A stretch of DNA of 64,000 nt, taken from the NCBI RefSeq assembly GCF_014042365.1, contig NZ_JACEZS010000013.1, forward strand, positions 1-64,000, read 5' to 3'. The position numbers were made by a program, and so were the translations under genes. The notes under the pieces are model-generated. The model was not told where the DNA came from. It worked only from the letters and a program-made list of their open reading frames with translations, and searched no databases. Source of the DNA: Rugamonas fusca. Its GTDB lineage: Bacteria > Pseudomonadota > Gammaproteobacteria > Burkholderiales > Burkholderiaceae_D. Below, one piece after another: positions 26,692 through 35,218 of this stretch (position 1 is the stretch's first letter; each line of letters opens with the position of its first letter).

Positions 26692-27021
26692 TTACTTCAC
26701 TTTCAGTTCGGTATTGCAGTTAGGACATGCTAAGTATATTTGTTTTCTTGACCAGTATGCTCCAATGCCACAGCCAACAATCAGCATGAACCAAAAAGAT
26801 ATTATTGGTTGTCCTTTCATTTGTTGCTGTAAGCTATAGAGTGATAATATTCCCATGACTACGCAGAAAATAATAATTGCTTTTTTATTGCTGACTTTGT
26901 CTTCTTTTCTGTGTACCCCCATTAAGCCACTGTAGCCGCAGCTCAAGCAAGTACATTCTTGATGTTCGGAGTATTGTGCCAAGCTGGCGCGGATGTGCTC
27001 TGGTAAAATTTGATGACTCAT
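26692..27021 (-). CDS. Small membrane protein with zinc-ribbon cysteines
   Basis: This 109-residue protein has two membrane segments (AIIIFCVVMGILSLY and SFWFMLIVGCGIGAYW) between two Cys pairs: CTCLSCGYSG in the N-terminal part and CPNCNTE near the end. The pairs could form a zinc ribbon on one side of the membrane. It is in the same leftward gene run as its neighbours. Function is unknown. Confidence 0.55.
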   Translation of the reverse strand: MSHQILPEHIRASLAQYSEHQECTCLSCGYSGLMGVHRKEDKVSNKKAIIIFCVVMGILSLYSLQQQMKGQPIISFWFMLIVGCGIGAYWSRKQIYLACPNCNTELKVK

Positions 27022-27116
27022 TTTTTAAGCACCTTTTTAGTTTTTGTTAGTGAAATTATTGCGGAATATTGTTTGTTTGCACAAATATGTTATTTTATAT
27101 TTCAAAAATTGATGAA

Positions 27117-27545
27117 TTAATCACGTATTTTGCATTGTACATCGGCACGTTTATTTAATGCTTCTACCGTATAAAAAAGTTGGTCTTTTGTTATGTTTGT
27201 GATATTGAATTCGATATGTCCCTGTTGTATTTTTTCAAGTTTTTTCATTTCGCCATTGGCGAGTTTCATGGATTTTGCAGTCGTTCTAACTTTCTTTCCA
27301 TTAAGAGAATATGAAGAAAAAATTTGCAATCCTGAATAAGGACCACTTGTAGATAACGTGGTTTGCGAACCAAACAATCCAAATTTTTCAGTGGTTGATG
27401 AATTATTATCAGTTTGATGGCATTCCCAGGTTTCGCTTAACCTCCAGCGCGTCCCGATATCAAAATAGACGCCTATCGCTATGCTAGTCAAAACTAATAT
27501 TGCCGTAATTAGTGTCTCGTTGTCAGGTAAGAATTTTCTAGTCAT
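27117..27545 (-). CDS. Hypothetical protein with one N-terminal membrane anchor
   Basis: This 142-residue protein has a single N-terminal hydrophobic helix (TLITAILVLTSIAIGVYF) and a probably periplasmic remainder rich in Ser, Thr and Lys, with two Cys (WECHQ and VQCKI) that could form a disulfide. It is in the six-gene leftward run. No family is recognised. Confidence 0.5.
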   Translation of the reverse strand: MTRKFLPDNETLITAILVLTSIAIGVYFDIGTRWRLSETWECHQTDNNSSTTEKFGLFGSQTTLSTSGPYSGLQIFSSYSLNGKKVRTTAKSMKLANGEMKKLEKIQQGHIEFNITNITKDQLFYTVEALNKRADVQCKIRD

Positions 27546-27652
27546 AATCTAAGTTAATTAAATTGGTCTATGCAACTACAGGCTTATTTCCGAAACCTGC
27601 ATGTTGTCAAAGTTGTGTCATCCGTTGTCCCGCAACCTCATTTGTGACAATA

Positions 27653-27988
27653 TTAGTGTTGAATGCACATCTCCGGCATCTTGCTGAATATTTTATCAAC
27701 CTGACGTATTCTGATTTGGTCTGGGGCTTGTGACGAAGCCATCTCCCTCATTGCCTTTGCTAGCATAACGCATTGAGGATATGTGTTTAATTGTGCAATC
27801 AAGTTATTTGTGTATACATACACTTGATCTTCCGCGATGCCAACCTGTTGCTGACTTTCTTCTTCAACTGTATTTTCGCTTGTAATTACGGAATAAAGAA
27901 TTAAGCCAGCTACAACAGCTATGGGAATCCAGGATTTTCTAATAATTGGAATTATATTATCTATTCGTTCTTGCGACTTAAAATTCAT
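27653..27988 (-). CDS. Membrane-anchored protein, paralogue of the gene at 28372
   Basis: This 111-residue protein has one membrane helix (PIAVVAGLILYSVI) and a C-terminal periplasmic domain (YTNNLIAQLNTYPQC, MREMASSQAP, RQVDKIFSKMPEMC). The domain is clearly related to that of the 125-residue protein at 28372-28749, with conserved Cys at matching places. The gene starts two bases after its upstream neighbour ends, so they are co-translated. The paralogous pair brackets a secreted protein gene. Confidence 0.6.
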   Translation of the reverse strand: MNFKSQERIDNIIPIIRKSWIPIAVVAGLILYSVITSENTVEEESQQQVGIAEDQVYVYTNNLIAQLNTYPQCVMLAKAMREMASSQAPDQIRIRQVDKIFSKMPEMCIQH

Positions 27989-27990
27989 AT

Positions 27991-28353
27991 CTATTCCTTG
28001 CGATAGCTATTGGTGTAGAATAAATTTCCATCTGAATCGGTGCTGCCTTTTTCATTTTCCATAATCGGTTTTCGATCTTTTGTAATGACGACCTTGGAAC
28101 AATCGACGACTTGAATTCGCACGTGAACCTGCATAGTTTTAGGAATCCAGTTTTCGTATAAAACGTCATTGCATCGATACCTGAACTTGGTGCCGTTAAA
28201 TCGGAGATCTGGGATGGTGTCGCAGCCCTCGCATGGGGCTTGCGAATATTGCGGACTGACCTCAAGTACTTCCACGAACTGAAATCGTGATGGCTCAGCC
28301 GCGTTGCTGGCTGCTGCGATTGCCAGCGTGAGGAGAGCTAATGTAGTTTTCAT
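27991..28353 (-). CDS. Secreted cysteine-containing protein of unknown function
   Basis: This 120-residue protein has a signal peptide (MKTTLALLTLAIAAASNAA, cleavage near residue 19) and a mature domain with four Cys, including CEGC, plus YRCND and VDCSK; disulfides are likely. It lies between two paralogous membrane-anchored proteins, 18 and 2 bases from them, which suggests the three act together. No family is recognised. Confidence 0.55.
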   Translation of the reverse strand: MKTTLALLTLAIAAASNAAEPSRFQFVEVLEVSPQYSQAPCEGCDTIPDLRFNGTKFRYRCNDVLYENWIPKTMQVHVRIQVVDCSKVVITKDRKPIMENEKGSTDSDGNLFYTNSYRKE

Positions 28354-28371
28354 GTTGTTGTTAAACCGAAG

Positions 28372-28749
28372 TCACTGCACACATATACTAGGCATTTTGT
28401 TGTAAATAATATTTACTTGACGCTCTCGGATATCTGCCGGTGCGTTGGAGGATGCAATATCTCTCATTGTCTGTGCAAGAGTAACGCAGGGAGGATACGG
28501 GCGTAATTGTGCAATTATGTTGTTGGTATAGTTGTATACGGCATCTTGTGATAGATCTTTTTCACGTGAGATGTTATCTACCGAATTGCCTTCACTCTGT
28601 GAGATTTTATTTTCAGATTCTTCTTCTAACGCCGCTGTATCAGGAATTCCAGCCATCGGGTCATTTTCATGTTGATATTTGTTATAGTAGAGTGCGCCAG
28701 CGATAAATATCGTTATCAATGCTGCAATTGATTTTGTTTTTTTGCTCAT
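28372..28749 (-). CDS. Membrane-anchored protein, first of the paralogous pair
   Basis: This 125-residue protein begins with a short hydrophobic anchor (SIAALITIFIAGALYY), continues with an acidic linker and ends with the domain shared with the gene at 27653 (YTNNIIAQLRPYPPC, MRDIASSNAP, RQVNIIYNKMPSIC). It is the first gene of the leftward run and divergent from a phage-type regulator. Function is unknown. Confidence 0.6.
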   Translation of the reverse strand: MSKKTKSIAALITIFIAGALYYNKYQHENDPMAGIPDTAALEEESENKISQSEGNSVDNISREKDLSQDAVYNYTNNIIAQLRPYPPCVTLAQTMRDIASSNAPADIRERQVNIIYNKMPSICVQ

Positions 28750-28904
28750 GATTACTTTTTCTTGAATGTCTGATGCTTTAAAGTCTAGCCTGTATTGGTG
28801 TGAGGGAATCTATCTAAAACTATCCATCGCTGATCCAGCGCATATCGACTTTGGGGCGCGCATGGTCGATGTGATGCCTATTGGGAACAGTTTATAGTAA
28901 CTTT

Positions 28905-28967
28905 AAGTTGCTGTGCAACTTCATTATTTCTACAGAGTTACTGTCGTAGTCGGTAGCGTGCTACGAC
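28905..28967. promoter_or_regulatory. Two inverted repeats before the phage-type regulator
   Basis: AAGTTGC/GCAACTT (28905-28921, 3-base loop) and GTCGTAG (28943-28949)/CTACGAC (28961-28967) lie in the 218-base divergent region. The second repeat ends at the base before the ATG at 28968 and takes the place of a ribosome site. They may be operators for the regulator or an RNA hairpin at the start codon. Confidence 0.5.
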
Positions 28968-29408
28968 ATGCAAAACACCAATGAAAAGCTCAGGCAGCAG
29001 TTCAGCGCGAGACTGACGAAAGAGTTCACCCGTATAGGCTTGCCGGTCGCAAGTCCCACGCAAATCGCGCAGGAGTTCAACGCGCGCTACCCGGCGAACA
29101 AGATCGCGGCGCAAACGGTTCGCAAGTGGCTACTGGCGGATGCGATACCTACGCAGGCGAAGTTGATGAACCTGGCGGAATGGCTAGAGGTGTCGGCGGA
29201 ATGGCTGCGCTTCGGTACAGGCAAGCGTAAGGCTGCGAAGTCTGGCGAGAAGACGGCAGAAGGTGAAGTCGGCGTTGTAGTCGTCGGCAAGCATCAAGCT
29301 GCCATCGTGCCGGTCGTTGAGTTGCTGACGAAGCTGTCTCCGCAGAACATACGATTGGTAGAAAACATTGTTCGTTGCGTTCTCGCCAGCCAGGAAAACG
29401 GCTCGTAG
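28968..29408 (+). CDS. Phage-type helix-turn-helix regulator
   Basis: This 146-residue protein has an N-terminal DNA-binding region ([55 protein letters not shown]) of a kind frequent in Burkholderiales prophages and islands. A short Lys/Gly linker follows, then a C-terminal segment [18 protein letters not shown] that recurs in the next gene's product. It is divergent from the six-gene membrane-protein run and probably regulates it or itself. The start has no visible Shine-Dalgarno; an inverted repeat abuts the ATG. Confidence 0.75.
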   Translation: MQNTNEKLRQQFSARLTKEFTRIGLPVASPTQIAQEFNARYPANKIAAQTVRKWLLADAIPTQAKLMNLAEWLEVSAEWLRFGTGKRKAAKSGEKTAEGEVGVVVVGKHQAAIVPVVELLTKLSPQNIRLVENIVRCVLASQENGS

Positions 29409-29508
29409 TTGGCTGTGGCGGCGAGCCGCATAAAATAGCAGCAGGGAGCGTTGAGGTTCTCGGCATTCGCATTGACGGTATCGGTACCATCAATGACCGA
29501 AAGCCCGC

Positions 29509-29745
29509 ATGACGAACAAAAAGCCTATCACTCGCAGGAATGCGCCAGCACGCCAATTCACAAAATTAGACGCGGCCACGCTCAGCAACATGTCCCATCA
29601 GTCGGCGCCCGTTGGCGTTGGACCTAATAACGCTGCGCTTCAGCCCATCACCGAAATTCTCACGAAGCTATCGCCATCCAACTTGCATTTGGTGGAAAGC
29701 ATCATCCGCGTCATCGTCGATGAGCAGGCACGAGACAGCAGCTGA
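29509..29745 (+). CDS. Small protein sharing the regulator's C-terminal motif
   Basis: This 78-residue protein has a basic N-terminus ([15 protein letters not shown]) and ends with [18 protein letters not shown], closely similar to the C-terminus of the upstream regulator ([18 protein letters not shown]). It has no DNA-binding domain. The shared helix could be a dimerisation element, making this a candidate partner or antagonist of the regulator. That role is inference. Confidence 0.5.
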   Translation: MTNKKPITRRNAPARQFTKLDAATLSNMSHQSAPVGVGPNNAALQPITEILTKLSPSNLHLVESIIRVIVDEQARDSS

Positions 29746-29982
29746 GCCTTCGCTAGACTGGCCTGGCCGCACTGGCAGCCCGAAGCGCGATGACCAAAAT
29801 TTTTGTTCCCAGGGGCCTTGGTCGCCATTCGACTCCGATAGTGACAATTCACGTATTTTTCCTTCAGGCAAGATGCTATCCTGAAAAGAGACGGCTAAGG
29901 TCGGCTCAAGCCACTTTCCATGCCACCTAGCTAGCTTTCGACGGTTGCGATCAAGTCATTCTTAACAACTTTAAAACTAAAT

Positions 29983-30513
29983 ATGCCGATCATTAAGAAC
30001 TATGGTTTTCTCTGGGAACGGAAACACATCTTTCGCGGAGCTGGCAGTAACGCTGGACACCTGAAGGGAACTGCTTCTGGGCTCGAGACGGCTGATTTCA
30101 GGGAGCAGATTGGCGTATATGTGTTATACGATCAATTTCAACACATCGTTTACATTGGCCAGGCTGGGAATGGAAACGCGTCGCTCTTCACCAGGCTGAA
30201 GAATCATATTGATGGTGGAATGTGGAACCGTTGGCAATACTTTACTTGGATTGGCTTTAAAGCTGTTAACCAAGATGGTTCGTTAAGTGCGCAGCAGAGT
30301 GTCGATTCAGGCGTATCTGGATTCAAATATTCAGATGCCCTGAATGAGATAGAAGGAATTCTTATCGAGGTTATCGAGCCAAAGTTAAATAAACAGTCCG
30401 GAAGACTTAAGAGTGCAGTTGAATATTATCAATTTATAGACCCAAGGGTTGCTGATGTAACCACCGCGACGCTATTGTCCGAATTGCGGGAAATTAATAA
30501 AAAATTATCATGA
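29983..30513 (+). CDS. GIY-YIG nuclease domain protein
   Basis: This 176-residue protein has an N-terminal segment (WERKHIFRGAGSNAGHLKG) followed by a GIY-YIG domain: IGVYVLYD (GVY 44-46), IVYIGQAG (YIG 57-59), Arg 71 in FTRLKNH, and the late Glu/Asn region (NEIEGILIEVIEPKLN). All main catalytic residues are visible, so it should cut DNA. It precedes the Mrr-like nuclease gene by 117 bases in an island rich in likely defence genes. The target is unknown. Confidence 0.78.
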   Translation: MPIIKNYGFLWERKHIFRGAGSNAGHLKGTASGLETADFREQIGVYVLYDQFQHIVYIGQAGNGNASLFTRLKNHIDGGMWNRWQYFTWIGFKAVNQDGSLSAQQSVDSGVSGFKYSDALNEIEGILIEVIEPKLNKQSGRLKSAVEYYQFIDPRVADVTTATLLSELREINKKLS

Positions 30514-30630
30514 ATTTAACCCCCGAAGTTTAGTTGAATCTAACCTTATTTTTGCGAATCGTGCAATTAACAAAGTCGGTTACTGTTCTGCTATCGCGCA
30601 TGTCCGCAGTAAAAATTTCGAGTGATAGTA

Positions 30631-32127
30631 ATGGCATTAAGAAAACGAAATAATAATTCAAGTTCCAATAATTCAGCGAACGTTACACCGCTGATGCTCG
30701 ATTTCTCAGAGATCCCTCCTCCACTGTTGCCGTCAATAGATAGAGACGCATTCGAAAAATTTGCAAAACAATATTTTGAAGAGGTCGAAGGTGCTAAAGT
30801 TTGGAAAACTGTAGGGCGTGGGCCTGATGGTGGTGTGGATCTGATCATCATTCAGGATGGCATGCGTAAGCTTGTAAGCTGCAAGCATCCTTTCAAAACA
30901 AAATCTGTTCCCAGAGACAAAGAGCATGATCCGTACGGTCGTATGGACGCAGAAAGCTGTACGGGTTTTATTTGCTTTTACGCGGGAATTCCTAGCGGTC
31001 CGCTAATTACGTACTTTGATGGAATTAGGCGCCGCCATCCAGATTTTCAACCACGCATACTGAATGAGCGAGACATTGAGAGAGGGCTTCTATCCTACCA
31101 GAATGCAGCGGGGTGGTTGCTTGCTGCGCGCTGGTTTCCTCGTAGCTACTCAAAACTGTTCTCACAGCTAGTTCACCCGATTCAACATTATAACGAGGTC
31201 GATATTGCGGTGGATGGTGATCGTGAAATGATTCGTTTGGATAATGGCGCAACAATTTCCTACGCAGCGGTCGATGGTAATGATAGGGAACGTAGGCAAG
31301 GACGCTCTACTATGCTTTCGCTTGCCAATGAGGGAAAGTCCATCGAGGCATTCGATTCTATTTTCTTATCACGTATTGGTGAACTTGCAAATCTCTATCC
31401 TGGAAGCTTCGTACGCGCTCGATACGCGCAACGAAATTCTTCTAACGAGATCTTTCCTTCATGGGACTTTCGTTATTTGGCAGAATTACTGTGCACTGGC
31501 GAATGCAGTTTGAAAAATATTCATAGTCTTTGTATAGCGTGGTCACTGTGGAATAAAGCAAGAGCCGAAAAGATAATGCGTGCAATTGAAGTGATGTATT
31601 GGATGAACTGGAAGCAAGAGGATGGGCTTCCGACGACAATTGAAGATGTACAGGAAGAGTACGGACGACGTAATGACGGACAAGATATGTTCAGCAACGT
31701 ACATACAGTTTATGACCTTTCATATCATGCACTATCGTCATTGGCTCCAACGTTAGAACGTGGCTATTTTGCTGGCCTTCTATGCTTTTCACCTTCGTTT
31801 TTGTCCGATCATCCGAATCCACACGGAATTATCGTGCGATTAGCAAGGCATTATGAAGAATTGGAATTATTGAGGACAAGACTGGGCTTGCTGACGGATC
31901 TGTGCGATAGGTTTGATAAAGAGTATGTTTCCCATCGAGCAGGCACGCTTGTCGATCATCTAAATGCGCTTAATTTTGCTAAAAGCATAAGCGAAGAAGA
32001 CTGGTTCTTGGTAAAAAAAGACTTGAAGTGTTTTGAAGAGCCACATACGGAGCCTTGGATGCCAAAGGTAAGCATGAGCCCTGAACTGGCAGGAATAATG
32101 CGACGACGTTGTGTGCCAATCGAGTAA
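30631..32127 (+). CDS. Mrr-like PD-(D/E)XK nuclease, putative restriction protein
   Basis: A 498-residue protein from ATG 30631 (a GTG nine bases earlier is possible). The N-terminal nuclease domain shows FEKFAKQYFEEVEGAKVWKT, the catalytic Asp region GRGPDGGVDLIII (about residues 63-75) and SCKH (83-86), where CK takes the place of the usual EXK/QXK. This is the Mrr_cat/restriction-endonuclease-like pattern. The remaining 400 residues are helical, with no recognised domain, and may sense the trigger. A small P-loop protein follows 64 bases later and a GIY-YIG nuclease precedes it. A modification-dependent restriction or abortive role is likely but unproved. Confidence 0.7.
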   Translation: MALRKRNNNSSSNNSANVTPLMLDFSEIPPPLLPSIDRDAFEKFAKQYFEEVEGAKVWKTVGRGPDGGVDLIIIQDGMRKLVSCKHPFKTKSVPRDKEHDPYGRMDAESCTGFICFYAGIPSGPLITYFDGIRRRHPDFQPRILNERDIERGLLSYQNAAGWLLAARWFPRSYSKLFSQLVHPIQHYNEVDIAVDGDREMIRLDNGATISYAAVDGNDRERRQGRSTMLSLANEGKSIEAFDSIFLSRIGELANLYPGSFVRARYAQRNSSNEIFPSWDFRYLAELLCTGECSLKNIHSLCIAWSLWNKARAEKIMRAIEVMYWMNWKQEDGLPTTIEDVQEEYGRRNDGQDMFSNVHTVYDLSYHALSSLAPTLERGYFAGLLCFSPSFLSDHPNPHGIIVRLARHYEELELLRTRLGLLTDLCDRFDKEYVSHRAGTLVDHLNALNFAKSISEEDWFLVKKDLKCFEEPHTEPWMPKVSMSPELAGIMRRRCVPIE

Positions 32128-32191
32128 ATTGTATTTTTTGCGTTATTGCATGATTTATCATATAATATTAAATGGATCATTAGGAGAAAAA

Positions 32192-32674
32192 ATGCGTAAA
32201 ATTTTCCTCATTACTGGATTTAATAATTGGGGTAAAACTACATTACTTTCTGACCTATTTGGAGTAAAAGCATTTCGAAAAACGGTGCCGCAATATTATA
32301 AGGGCCACCCATTTTTAGTGATGCCGCAATCGAACGATGATCTTCTTAAAAAAGGGTATGAAGACGAATTTGCTGATCGATTGGAAAAGTTTGAAAAGGT
32401 AAATGGTAGGGCTAAGTACATCGCTTCGGCTTTTTGTCCTACGAAAGAGCCGAGCAACAATTCCATCGATATTCTTCGTGAATTATTTAAAGGCGATAAA
32501 ATAGAAATTCTTTTGCTGGAACATAAATGGTGTGGGCAAGCAAAATTGATAATTCCGGAGGTTTCAAGCTTCTATAGTAGAGAAAAAAACGTTACATTAC
32601 ATTCCGTTAGCTCTAAGAGCGCGGCTGGTAAACTTAGCCAGGCACAATCTATATTTAATGCGACGCTGCCGTGA
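32192..32674 (+). CDS. Small P-loop NTPase
   Basis: This 160-residue protein begins at ATG 32192 behind TAGGAG, with TATAAT at 32161-32166 as a possible own -10. Walker A is at residues 9-16 (GFNNWGKT). Walker B may be IEILLLEHKWCG in the second half. The overall size and the N-terminal P-loop recall small kinase- or GTPase-like proteins. It probably works with the Mrr-like protein just upstream, supplying NTP sensing or energy. The family is not recognised. Confidence 0.6.
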   Translation: MRKIFLITGFNNWGKTTLLSDLFGVKAFRKTVPQYYKGHPFLVMPQSNDDLLKKGYEDEFADRLEKFEKVNGRAKYIASAFCPTKEPSNNSIDILRELFKGDKIEILLLEHKWCGQAKLIIPEVSSFYSREKNVTLHSVSSKSAAGKLSQAQSIFNATLP

Positions 32675-32719
32675 AACGATCTTAGCAAGCCGTGACAGAG
32701 TATTGACAACAGTGCACCA

Positions 32720-33042
32720 CGTCTTAAAAAAGACTAGAAGCGATTCTAATGCATGGAGCTTGAGAGAGTGCATCGACTGCTGATCTGAGACGAAATCGAT
32801 TCTAGGCGCCTCAGAATCGATTCCTGACGTCACCGAAAATCTTCATCCGCCTCAGACAGCAAGACGCCAGAGCAGCTCGCCTCGCATACGCTTACTTACT
32901 CGACCAGATACTGATTCTTGTCTTTACCTTCCAGCCATTTTGGCGAGCGGCGGCGACCAGTCCAGGTTTGCTCGGTTGCTTCGTCACGATACTTCAATGC
33001 CACACGGACTTGTGCCTTAACGGTCTTGCCTTGACGCCGCCG
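32720..33042 (-). repeat. Left copy of a ~320-bp divergent direct repeat (hns 3' half + flank)
   Basis: This stretch matches 34475-34800 in order and orientation. Shared landmarks are GGAGCTTGAGAGAG (32755; 34507), GAAATCGATT (32793; 34547), GAAAATCTTC (32835; 34589) and the hns coding end (32896; 34650). Identity is high in the coding part and lower in the flank. The two copies flank the HEPN-like gene. Confidence 0.65.
32896..33042 (-). pseudogene. hns-family gene, 3' fragment with frameshift
   Basis: The minus strand encodes an H-NS C-terminal DNA-binding domain ([36 protein letters not shown]) closely like that of the intact gene at 34650. The 5' half is missing, and the GGVK segment that precedes this domain is out of frame by one base near 33020, consistent with a single deleted base. 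It cannot make a full protein. Confidence 0.75.
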
Positions 33043-33167
33043 ATATTTTAAAGGGGCAGTCCTGACCTTTCTGTGCAGCTTGTAGTTCTCACCTCAAGAT
33101 GGTCAGATTTAGGTGCAGAGGTCGGCTCAGATTCGCTACAATGCTTTTTCTCTGGAGCCAATATCCA

Positions 33168-34421
33168 ATGGTCAGCACATCAACAGAAACCACGCCTCTT
33201 TATATACCGCTTGGGATTCCCGCTGGCAGCAAGCAGAAAGCGTTTTATGCGTACCTAAACAGCGAGTGGGACAAGCGTTCCGCGCAGTCAAGCGCAGTGT
33301 TCAATGATGTCGATGGAGGTGGACTCGAATTGGAGTTCACAGCCAACTTTAAGGAGCAATTTGGCAACCTGGCACTGAAGCTTCAGTTCATAACCGTTGC
33401 TGGAGGAAAGCTTGAAGGCGTGACGGTGTCGCTGATTAGCGCACAGGACACATCGGTACCTTGGCGCGAGGTGGCGTATGAATTTATCACCTCCGCGTCA
33501 CTCGCTGCAATGAGCGAACGAATGAGTAGTTTTTTCATGCGTAGAAAATTGTACTACGTCGGTCCAGAGCTAGACGGTGAGTACTGGTTCGGCAAAGTTC
33601 GTTTTGCTCCTGCAGAACCAATACCGAGCGAGATGCCAATCGTTCGGTGGGAACGGGCGGTATTTCTGGACTTCACGGTAGATGCGATAGACGATCTACA
33701 CGCAATGTATTTGGCCAATCAACTCGAAAGAGTTTTCTCTGCGCGGCTATCACTGCTGCTGAATGTTGACTTATACCCACATTCGCATGAACAAGTATGG
33801 GTGCACTTGCCTGACGGCAGAGGTAACGCTCGGTGCAATCGAGGGCATAGAGATGATGGCCAACCAAGGACAATGCCTCGCAAGGGCCAGGCTTGTCCAG
33901 CGGGCGCTACTGCATCCGTAGCGCGACAAATCTTCGCCACCGAGAAGTTGAAAGTCCCTACTGAGGCGCGGCGGTTCCTCAGAGCGATAGATCAATGTGA
34001 GCCTTCCAAGCGTCAATACATTGATGGAGCAGCACGGCTTTATCAAATCGGGCTGTCGCAGCGGAAGCGATTCCCTTCGGCTGCGTTGGCGTATTCGGTA
34101 GCTACGATAGATGCACTCAGACAAACGATCAACCCGTGTAGTATTAACGAATTTCTCACACGTTTCTCGCCTCTCTCAACAGTCTATCCAGATGTGTCAG
34201 CAAAGCTCTGGGGCGATGTTCGCAACGCTCATTTTCACGCCGGCGGCTTCGCGCTTGGGGAGTTTGAGGAGCGTAGACTAATGGATGCGATTATCGATGC
34301 GGATGCTGCGAACCAGATGCATGTGGAAGTGCGAAGCTGGCAAATCACCCGTGAAGCGATTGTTAACTGGATAGTGGCACTCGCGTCCGGCAATATTGAT
34401 GGAACTTTGGGCGCCACTTGA
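33168..34421 (+). CDS. HEPN-like (ApeA-type) protein, putative abortive-infection factor
   Basis: A 417-residue protein from ATG 33168 (GGAG 10 bases upstream; TACAAT at 33137-33142 as a likely -10). The N-terminal half is beta-rich and unassigned. The C-terminal 150 residues are helical and carry DVRNAHFHAGGF, which contains an R-x4-H motif as in HEPN ribonucleases (compare ApeA-like HEPN domains), preceded by the helix FPSAALAYSVATIDALRQT. HEPN proteins often cleave RNA in phage defence or toxin systems. No antitoxin-like nucleotidyltransferase is adjacent. The gene sits between a broken and an intact hns copy. The HEPN assignment is by eye. Confidence 0.5.
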   Translation: MVSTSTETTPLYIPLGIPAGSKQKAFYAYLNSEWDKRSAQSSAVFNDVDGGGLELEFTANFKEQFGNLALKLQFITVAGGKLEGVTVSLISAQDTSVPWREVAYEFITSASLAAMSERMSSFFMRRKLYYVGPELDGEYWFGKVRFAPAEPIPSEMPIVRWERAVFLDFTVDAIDDLHAMYLANQLERVFSARLSLLLNVDLYPHSHEQVWVHLPDGRGNARCNRGHRDDGQPRTMPRKGQACPAGATASVARQIFATEKLKVPTEARRFLRAIDQCEPSKRQYIDGAARLYQIGLSQRKRFPSAALAYSVATIDALRQTINPCSINEFLTRFSPLSTVYPDVSAKLWGDVRNAHFHAGGFALGEFEERRLMDAIIDADAANQMHVEVRSWQITREAIVNWIVALASGNIDGTLGAT

Positions 34422-34474
34422 TTTTGACGAGTGCTGGCCGGATAAATAATCCGTCATCGCGATCTCAGACCGCG

Positions 34475-34800
34475 TCTTACAAACGATTAGAGGCGCTTCT
34501 AAGGCGTGGAGCTTGAGAGAGGCGTATCGACGCGCCGAATTGAAATGAAATCGATTTTAGGCGTCTTAGAGTCAATTTCTAACGTGGATGAAAATCTTCG
34601 GCCTATCAAACAGCGTGCCTGGGCAGTACACCCGGCACGCGCTGACTGATTACTTGACCAGATACTGATTCTTGTCTTTACCTTCCAGCCACTTTGGGGA
34701 ACGACCGCGACCCGTCCAAGTCTCTCCGGTAGCATCGTCGCGGTATTTGACTGCAACAGGGCTGCGCTCCTTGACGGCTTTCGTCTTGACGCCGCCGAGG
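34475..34800 (-). repeat. Right copy of the hns-associated direct repeat
   Basis: This is the partner of 32720-33042. It covers the 3' half of the intact hns-family gene and about 175 bases of its downstream flank. The flank carries no gene. Confidence 0.65.
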
Positions 34801-34937
34801 TCTGCCACAGTCAAGCCGTAGTCCTTCATGATCGAGGCAATTTGTGCTTTGGCGTCTGCGATTTCGTTCCTGCGTGCTTCTTCTGCAAGTCGTTGCAGTT
34901 CTGCGATCTGAGTGGCGTATTCTTGGTAGGTTGCCAT
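34650..34937 (-). CDS. H-NS family nucleoid-associated protein
   Basis: This 95-residue protein begins at ATG 34937 with GAGGAA at good spacing. The N-terminal half is a coiled-coil oligomerisation region ([20 protein letters not shown]); the C-terminal domain ([26 protein letters not shown]) is the AT-hook-like DNA-binding part typical of betaproteobacterial H-NS proteins (BpH3/MvaT-like in role). Such proteins silence AT-rich foreign genes, which fits its place in an AT-rich island. It may be an island-borne regulator of the surrounding defence genes. Confidence 0.88.
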   Translation of the reverse strand: MATYQEYATQIAELQRLAEEARRNEIADAKAQIASIMKDYGLTVADLGGVKTKAVKERSPVAVKYRDDATGETWTGRGRSPKWLEGKDKNQYLVK

Positions 34938-35218
34938 AAGGTTCCTCAAGTGGTTGATATCAGATAGTACTGTACCTGATTTACCAGAAACTATCCAAAT
35001 GTAACGAAGAAAATTCGTTCGACTATCGAAGCAGACATTTTCAAGTATTTTTGAATTGAGTAAGAGACGTCCATGTTTTATCATTCGATGACGTGCTACC
35101 ATCGCATCTACAGCATTTCGCAGCTGAATGGCCTTTTCCTACTACTATAGAAACGACGGTCCGTTGACGGCGAATTTTTCGCTTAAGAAATAGGTGACAA
35201 TTCAGGCTTGGGATATTT

